A stretch of 64,000 nucleotides of DNA, from contig JBAZKW010000005.1 in assembly GCA_041650595.1 (NCBI GenBank), positions 35,566 through 99,565 of the forward strand. The letters run 5' to 3'. The translations under genes were made by a program, and so were the position numbers. The notes under the pieces are model-generated. The model saw only the letters and a program-made list of their open reading frames with translations. It had not been told where the DNA came from and searched no databases. The stretch comes from CALFCX01 sp041650595. GTDB taxonomy: Bacteria; Margulisbacteria; WOR-1; JAKLHX01. Within the stretch, counting starts at the first letter, position 1. Every line of letters starts with the position of its first letter. This document shows positions 59,501 to 64,000 of this stretch, piece by piece.

Positions 59501-62500
59501 GGCATCTTATGAATTTGACATGTTGAGCTTCATCTTCCTGATAGGTTACTTTAAGCCACGGAACGTCGCCTTCCGTGAAAGGATCTTTGAAGAAGGCGTT
59601 TAGATCAAGCCTAGTAACTCCTCTTTGTGGAATTTCACCTCCCAGAAAAAGAGATCTCAAATATCTTGGTTGTGCGCTAATATCAAGATCGACTTTTGTA
59701 GTGCCGTCGCTATAAAGGAGGGAGAATCTAGTCACGGTTCCTTTGTCATCCGTTTCTACTTCGGCTCCGATCAGATGTTGCTTGTTTGGATCGCCATTTC
59801 CGGCGCCTTCTTTTCTCCATGTTATTAAAGCGCCGCGGTCTATTTTATATGGGATAACTCTTCTGACTCCATCTTTATCCATGTAGGAGAGTTCCATATT
59901 CGCGTCCACTATTTCTACATCTGTAAGTTCGGCATGTTGCGGAATGCCATTGTTGCTAAGCGTATAATGGTTACTGCCGGGGACCAATCCGGGCTTAAAT
60001 TTGTGTATAAGGTCAACGATAAAATTTCCTCTTTCCCTTTCCAGTATCGCTGGCAGAAGAGTTTGCGTTCGCACCTCGATATCGTTTTTATCCATCATTA
60101 CCGAGTAATCGTAAGCGCCAAAAAAGACATATGACGGGGATACTTCCATGCTTTCATAAACGGTTTGAAGATATTTCTTTGCATCTTCTGATAAACCCAG
60201 CTTGGCAAGAGCATCTCTGAAATTCTGCGACACACGCTTGTATCTAAATACATCATCAGTTTCTTTATCGAATAATTGCCCCAGACTATTTTCTACGGTT
60301 GCTATATCTCCTCTCCCGAATCCCTTAGATCTCATGTCAGCCAGTAAAGTGCCTTTTGAGATCGTACCAAAAGGAGTTGTTAGTCCTGCTGTAGTGGACA
60401 CCCCTGTCATTTTTAGGCCATGCAATGCTTGTGTTTGGCTTTCATCAATACCATCGATAGCTATTGTCCCGTCTATGTTAACTGAAAAATCGTGTGCTGT
60501 TCCGGTGATATCATCCGTTGCCTGTCTTGTCAATATAGAAGAAACCATTGGAGCGGCTGTTTGTTCTGTAGGTTCATTTGTATCGAGGTAATAATATTCT
60601 CCGTCGGCCAAGGTTATTTCTCCGCCATTAACTCTTATTGTCATATCTTCGGAGCCTGCGATGAAACGATCATCAGCATCAGGATTGTTGTCGACTTTCA
60701 GGATTGCGGATGATGTCGAGAGATTTTCTTGATACCGCTGTTGAACTTCAGTCAAAACATTTTCTCTTTTTATCCATATATGTTTTGCAGCAGCAAGCGT
60801 GCCCTTTTTTGCTCCATATCTGAAATTGGGATTTTTAACCCTTGTCCATGTACCTGAGACCCAATCAGTGACCGGATAATTATCGGCCGGACCGGATCTC
60901 CAGAACTTGTAGATCGCAAGCCCTCTGAAAAGATTGATTGTTGCGACGTTCTCGACTTTTCTCACCATTCTCTCGTCGCCGGCGATCTCTTTTCTTGTTA
61001 CGGTTGTTACTTCAACAAGATCGCTATCGTAGCATCTTACTATATCTATTTCTTCGTTAAGGTCCGCTTCTGACATCATCCCGGTACGGGCTTTTTTCTC
61101 AAGCCGGTCCGCTCTTTGCTCCAATTCATCTGCAGTTAGCATCAGTTGCTGTAGAGCAACCCTTTCTGCGTCTTCAGTGTATTCGTCAAACCAGCCGATC
61201 GCTGTCTCGAACTTCTTCTTTAAGTCTTGACTGACCTTGCTTTCCCAGTCCGGGCGCAGGATCAGTACTTCTTCTCCCGGGTTCTCAAAGATATCTTCGA
61301 ATCTCAGACCTTCTTTTTGCATGTCTTCTTCTATAGAACTCCTGAGTAGTCTTTTTTTGCCCTTCATCTCTGCATTAAACTTATCCTGAAGTTCCCTATG
61401 CAGGCTAGTCCTAAACCAGTCTGCAACCGATCTTAAATTTCTTGCCAAATTTGAATATCTGTTGGAAACATCTCCTTCCGCGATACCTTCGGAAAGCACA
61501 TCAAAAGCGGTTTGTTGCTTTCCTCTTGCGAAAGTAAGCAGTACTTTTTCCGAGTGTGCGATCGCTAGTTCCTTATCGAAACTGTCTGTCGTATCATATG
61601 GCTGTTTATCGGACATACACACTATTGAAACATTTGGATTGTTAGTATTGAACATCATGGTAAAGAATACACCGAGACTGTGTTCATAGGTCCCTGTGTG
61701 CGGGTTCACGATCAGGGTGTTTACATTTTTTATTCTTCTAGCTACTTCGAGCGTTCCGATAAGATCTTTTGCCGAAGCGGTAAGGGTTTTTCTAAATCCT
61801 TCGGAAGTGTTTATTGAGTGCCCGCCACCGTGCAGTTCACTAAGATAGCAAGCTGAAGCGCCCATGAATGCAGCAAACGCAGCAATAGGTGCAAGGCTTA
61901 TACCCGCTGCAGTTGCTGCAATGGCTGAAAGCATCAAGGGAGCTATCAGAAGAAAGCTGCTAAAGGTTGCTTTTAGTGCTGTGTCTGCATCTTTTTGAAA
62001 TATCGTATCAACGATATTGCCCCTATATCGCAAAGCAAGATAGGGGACAAGCGATACTGCCAATAATGCCGGAAGTCCACCGGTAATAGCCGCGGCTGTC
62101 CACAATCCGAACTTCATTCCTTTAAGCGGGGCATATATCATCCATTTATCTTTTATATCCTGATTGCACTTCCTGAATATTTGCAGGAGAGCCATCCTTG
62201 TCAAGTCATCGTGTTCAAATTCTTTGTTTATTATGTCATCGGCATTTCTTTTGAAAATAAGCTCTTCGGAATCCGGATTGATAAAAAGCCTGTCCAATTT
62301 GCCGGCAAGCTGTGGGATCTCTTTGAGCAGTTCAGATTTTTTCACCCTTGTAAGATCAAAAAAGTTCCTTAACACGGGCCTGTTCAAAAGATTGAAAGCA
62401 TCCAGTCTGTCGAATCCGACAAGATGTGCTGCCCTGGGATCTCTCATTATTGCGGTTGCCGCGAACCCTGCTGCGGGAGCTGCTATCAATGCTGCGGAGA

Positions 62501-63719
62501 GTAATGGACCCATAGTCGTTATCATAAAAGCTGTTGATACCGCCAGAAGCATCAACCTAACGCCAAGATATATCTTTTCTGATGCGATGGAATAAGCAGC
62601 CCATTCCATTTCACTCTTCATCCTGCCTTCAGTACCGGGGTCTATCTGTCCCCCATAGGATTTTTTGAGTTTGTTGACAGAATTGATCACATCAAGCTTT
62701 AAATTGCCGAATCCGTAAGCAAGAGCACCAGGAAAGGCAAACCCAAGGCTTTTTGCCAGATGCATTAAAGAGATATTTGTCTGGAACATTGCTGTGCCGA
62801 TCCCAATTCCTCCTGCCAGTACTCCTATAAGAGGCAGTGTCCTGCTTGCCAGGTTGAGCCACGGAACCCAAGAGCTGTTCGGATTTATGTGATTAGCGGC
62901 CCAGCCGGCAGCTTTGCCTGCGGCAAAAAGACCAACTCCGGCGGCCAGCAGAGGAGGTGCTGTAGAAAGCGCCGCGACTATCGCCAAAGCGCCGCCTATT
63001 GCAAGGGTTGCGGCAGTGGTATAGCTGATATCAAGCTTTGCTGCGCCTGTTAATGCGGAGATAGAACCGTATCCCATCCATTTTGAGGTTTCTTTTATGT
63101 TGTACCAGAGTTTGTTCAAAGTAGAATCGCCGTGTGAGGATATGAACGGATCGTTTACTTCTTCCAGTCTTCTGCTAAGAATAGAGTTAACTTGCTCGTT
63201 TATGAGCGCTAACTGTCCAGATGAGAGCCCTTCGGAGTGTAATACTTCGCCGGTTAGAGCAACTTGCTGACCTTCAACTTTGTTGCGGTCAATTACTCCG
63301 AGCGAATTTAAGATGCCTTCTGACATGAGCGCTTCGTTTATCCTCTTGCTCAGATCGGAAATGCCAAGGGCTTTTATTTCTTCATTTGAATCGCAGGCCG
63401 ATTCAAATTCACTGGTAGAAACAACCGCTGAAGTAAAATCTCTGAAATGCTCGAGCCGTTCATGAGTTATATCGCTCCTGAGATGTTCCGGTCTTATTTG
63501 GGCGAGGGATGAAATATCCGTTCCGCTTTTCAAAATCCCGGTAGTTCTCATGAAATCAAGAGTTTGAGAATGCGCGCCTTGAAGGCCTAACCTTTGTCCA
63601 AAAGAACTTATATTGGAGGCGAGCGACTGTCTGTTCGCAAAGAAAGTCGGCCTGTATGCCGCGCTGCCAATTCCCTGCGCTTGCTTTATCGGACTATATC
63701 TTCCAAAAAATGAGGCCAT
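56517..63719 (-). CDS. Giant multi-spanning membrane protein (2400 aa) with GT-A-like motifs, first gene of giant operon
   Basis: Hydrophobic segments lie at about 233-273, 293-335, 383-423, 532-567 and 587-625, then again at about 1944-1980 and 2054-2107. Between them is a soluble part with a coiled coil (852-887), strand-rich domains (about 1050-1700), and a stretch at about 1725-1864 that resembles the second half of a processive GT2 fold: EIDLDL, then IGPQTRFGNWGD, then GAGVSEDTQMEMVLWLMGLRMHVV (a TED-like acceptor motif), followed by membrane helices. This order recalls cellulose-synthase-like enzymes, but the classical QxxRW is not seen and the N-terminal half of the fold is not clear. 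Module copies with GIL/GIV occur near 60, 132 and 2210. There is no signal peptide. A sigma-28-like promoter precedes it. Confidence 0.8.
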   Translation of the reverse strand: MASFFGRYSPIKQAQGIGSAAYRPTFFANRQSLASNISSFGQRLGLQGAHSQTLDFMRTTGILKSGTDISSLAQIRPEHLRSDITHERLEHFRDFTSAVVSTSEFESACDSNEEIKALGISDLSKRINEALMSEGILNSLGVIDRNKVEGQQVALTGEVLHSEGLSSGQLALINEQVNSILSRRLEEVNDPFISSHGDSTLNKLWYNIKETSKWMGYGSISALTGAAKLDISYTTAATLAIGGALAIVAALSTAPPLLAAGVGLFAAGKAAGWAANHINPNSSWVPWLNLASRTLPLIGVLAGGIGIGTAMFQTNISLMHLAKSLGFAFPGALAYGFGNLKLDVINSVNKLKKSYGGQIDPGTEGRMKSEMEWAAYSIASEKIYLGVRLMLLAVSTAFMITTMGPLLSAALIAAPAAGFAATAIMRDPRAAHLVGFDRLDAFNLLNRPVLRNFFDLTRVKKSELLKEIPQLAGKLDRLFINPDSEELIFKRNADDIINKEFEHDDLTRMALLQIFRKCNQDIKDKWMIYAPLKGMKFGLWTAAAITGGLPALLAVSLVPYLALRYRGNIVDTIFQKDADTALKATFSSFLLIAPLMLSAIAATAAGISLAPIAAFAAFMGASACYLSELHGGGHSINTSEGFRKTLTASAKDLIGTLEVARRIKNVNTLIVNPHTGTYEHSLGVFFTMMFNTNNPNVSIVCMSDKQPYDTTDSFDKELAIAHSEKVLLTFARGKQQTAFDVLSEGIAEGDVSNRYSNLARNLRSVADWFRTSLHRELQDKFNAEMKGKKRLLRSSIEEDMQKEGLRFEDIFENPGEEVLILRPDWESKVSQDLKKKFETAIGWFDEYTEDAERVALQQLMLTADELEQRADRLEKKARTGMMSEADLNEEIDIVRCYDSDLVEVTTVTRKEIAGDERMVRKVENVATINLFRGLAIYKFWRSGPADNYPVTDWVSGTWTRVKNPNFRYGAKKGTLAAAKHIWIKRENVLTEVQQRYQENLSTSSAILKVDNNPDADDRFIAGSEDMTIRVNGGEITLADGEYYYLDTNEPTEQTAAPMVSSILTRQATDDITGTAHDFSVNIDGTIAIDGIDESQTQALHGLKMTGVSTTAGLTTPFGTISKGTLLADMRSKGFGRGDIATVENSLGQLFDKETDDVFRYKRVSQNFRDALAKLGLSEDAKKYLQTVYESMEVSPSYVFFGAYDYSVMMDKNDIEVRTQTLLPAILERERGNFIVDLIHKFKPGLVPGSNHYTLSNNGIPQHAELTDVEIVDANMELSYMDKDGVRRVIPYKIDRGALITWRKEGAGNGDPNKQHLIGAEVETDDKGTVTRFSLLYSDGTTKVDLDISAQPRYLRSLFLGGEIPQRGVTRLDLNAFFKDPFTEGDVPWLKVTYQEDEAQHVKFIRCPSHDRPMLYKKKGIHRPVRVGDSNTWDFGYFKVSIDPKEVNISDVCIPRGLPVQIIKAWARGLKEGDKVEDVSRTGDIYIVDGRFTVEPPPTKAKNLKGNIIGVVEGGRQDGMVIDLGRMLGRSAGQAAQVDDIIEIAPNKDGKLEVISRRRDASGLSLDSSAFVYNLTEEAAKRLEAAIPDLRWVDESNIEINQDGVILHYRVPGGEDRTFTLRTDDVADNFGAGFLRNEEMQVSSTAHVYTGEDKNFRPSLDIINGNLRLVVHKVDREEKDIALPAEIKGKRNFVIRPTTANSAVLIGGNWVPLNLDTPIVDSSVMEIDLDLSQVYEGQIKSVIGPQTRFGNWGDISLQYPRDPYFYGLPISAGFETIGEYGENFGLNRAKALRGQRGIQSGRTHTMPYTLLHNSMFADIMETNSEYYKKLSDYGHWLTGAGVSEDTQMEMVLWLMGLRMHVVKDMLTIMAAEKTFDKYKVQNTTRYNYSESLFTEPFKFIFKDLVNGFNPGNRTDPFYFVTPEAMAEITAGRTWYKYPWAKSVELSAIPTFLLTKGYVPFFPVDMPIFMSSWLFRTFSSMMNYKQQLNSLGYGLFETGLFDNPAKEIGYLNGYNRGAWEQWLYRPQFATFMLTSAAGGKVPAEFRSTVNDFFGATVNAEIFALTSVLATNSAEGMANNPTVAAAIHHFFGTGLGMAINMLFGAYIVALLQKSRTSLIAENAPPESQVTLKRAFKIKPQELSDALYNRRMPEGARKAIKKATLSILEPNKVPTTVASAVKMATDFTGFKAPDSVKDMMKESEEILKQLAEAGIVKDEDGKDAHFTLMASDPDVLQEQVEAALKEGYKHHAKAVAAFLGMMISEQKEKYDAMYDRLQETRKAITPDAGYSTLFAERDRLFNMLRDLDCVDKKGRISFGMQSKWRNQANEISEIMALIEMRICINAVNDIRDNHLPTQALSALRKVMATTQEHLVIDAASKMYRQVTAGKTKFSVGSKEIKKAA

Positions 63720-63743
63720 AATCTATCATCCCCTCACATATAT

Positions 63744-63771
63744 ATATCGTTACTTAATACATAATATTTCA
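63744..63771 (-). promoter_or_regulatory. Sigma-28-like promoter of the giant operon
   Basis: Minus strand TGAAA (63771-63767), 15 bases, AACGATAT (63751-63744), then ATATATGTGAGGGGATGATAG. The start codon is 24 bases beyond the -10 box, with GAGGGG as ribosome site. The match to 41604-41631 in both boxes, spacing and downstream bases is close. Confidence 0.6.
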
Positions 63772-63966
63772 CCCGCCAGGGTCTTATGCTTATTGATATA
63801 TCGAAATAATACTAGGATTTCATGTATTGATATCGGCTGTTTTTAGCGAAAATTTCAGCAATTATGCTGGTTTATAGGAAAGATCAGGCACATGGTATAC
63901 ACCCCCTGGTTCAGTTAAAATGTATTCCGAGTAAGAAATATACCCAACTAAAGGAGGTTTTAACCG

Positions 63967-64000
63967 ATGTGCCCGAATAAATATTATTCCATTATCAAGG
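63967..64000 (+). CDS. Start of a gene cut by the window edge
   Basis: ATG at 63967 preceded eight bases earlier by a near-perfect ribosome site AAGGAGGT (63951-63958). Only 11 codons are visible (MCPNKYYSIIK). Divergent from the giant operon across 247 bases of AT-rich DNA. Nothing can be said of its product. Confidence 0.6.
   Translation, partial: MCPNKYYSIIK

Overview
The window reads as a chromosomal segment of an uncultivated, deep-branching, probably diderm bacterium. Evidence for two membranes is a secretin-like lipoprotein at the left end and outer-membrane-barrel-like strands in a giant protein at the right end. The housekeeping proteins look bacterial and of no familiar cultured group. 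Intergenic spaces are full of short palindromic repeats like those seen in genomes assembled from groundwater and sediment. A Margulisbacteria/Saganbacteria (WOR-1)-like lineage is my best guess, but it is inference and phylogenetic placement was not possible here. No rRNA, tRNA, CRISPR array, transposase or phage gene was seen.

Layout. 0-7.3 kb: envelope and polysaccharide genes (secretin, GT-C-like membrane protein, GT2-GtrA fusion, methyltransferase, UDP-xylose synthase, UDP-glucose dehydrogenase). 7.3-12.6 kb: a TPM-domain protein, purC, a Ktr/Trk potassium system, class II aldolase, queF and a GNAT. 12.8-18.3 kb: cell-division and wall genes (ddl, ftsQ, ftsZ), metK, an M15 peptidase and a Xer recombinase. 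18.3-28.4 kb: one long lipid operon, DUF177-rpmF-plsX-fabH-acyl-CoA dehydrogenase-etfB-etfA-fabD-fabG-acpP-fabK-fabF, driven by a strong consensus promoter. 28.4-37.3 kb: a signalling island with three paralogous 7TM-type histidine kinases, a GNAT, a methyltransferase and a reductase-like SDR. 37.3-41.2 kb: clpC and radA. 41.2-45.1 kb: an accessory patch with a small unknown protein, an AbiEii-like toxin with an XRE partner, a DUF559 nuclease and an ankyrin-repeat protein. 45.2-63.7 kb: a three-gene operon of giant proteins (2400, 1055 and 2680 residues). The window ends in the start of another gene.

The most interesting parts are: (1) the giant operon. Its first protein is a multi-spanning membrane protein with weak GT-A glycosyltransferase-like motifs, its second is helical-repeat, and its third has TPR repeats followed by barrel-like strands, an order reminiscent of BcsA/BcsC-type polysaccharide synthesis and export but far larger and without recognisable signal peptides; (2) a shared sigma-28-like promoter pattern (TGAAA, 15 bases, AACGATAT) before the giant operon and before a 79-residue protein, with a related site before the ankyrin gene; (3) two neighbouring kinases with complementary defects, one keeping the histidine but lacking the ATPase domain, the other keeping the ATPase but with serine in place of the histidine; (4) palindromic mini-elements lying in frame inside three genes, and a 20-bp palindrome nested inside two other repeat families. 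Several genes have good promoters whose -10 box lies only 6-9 bases before the ATG, pointing to leaderless mRNAs.
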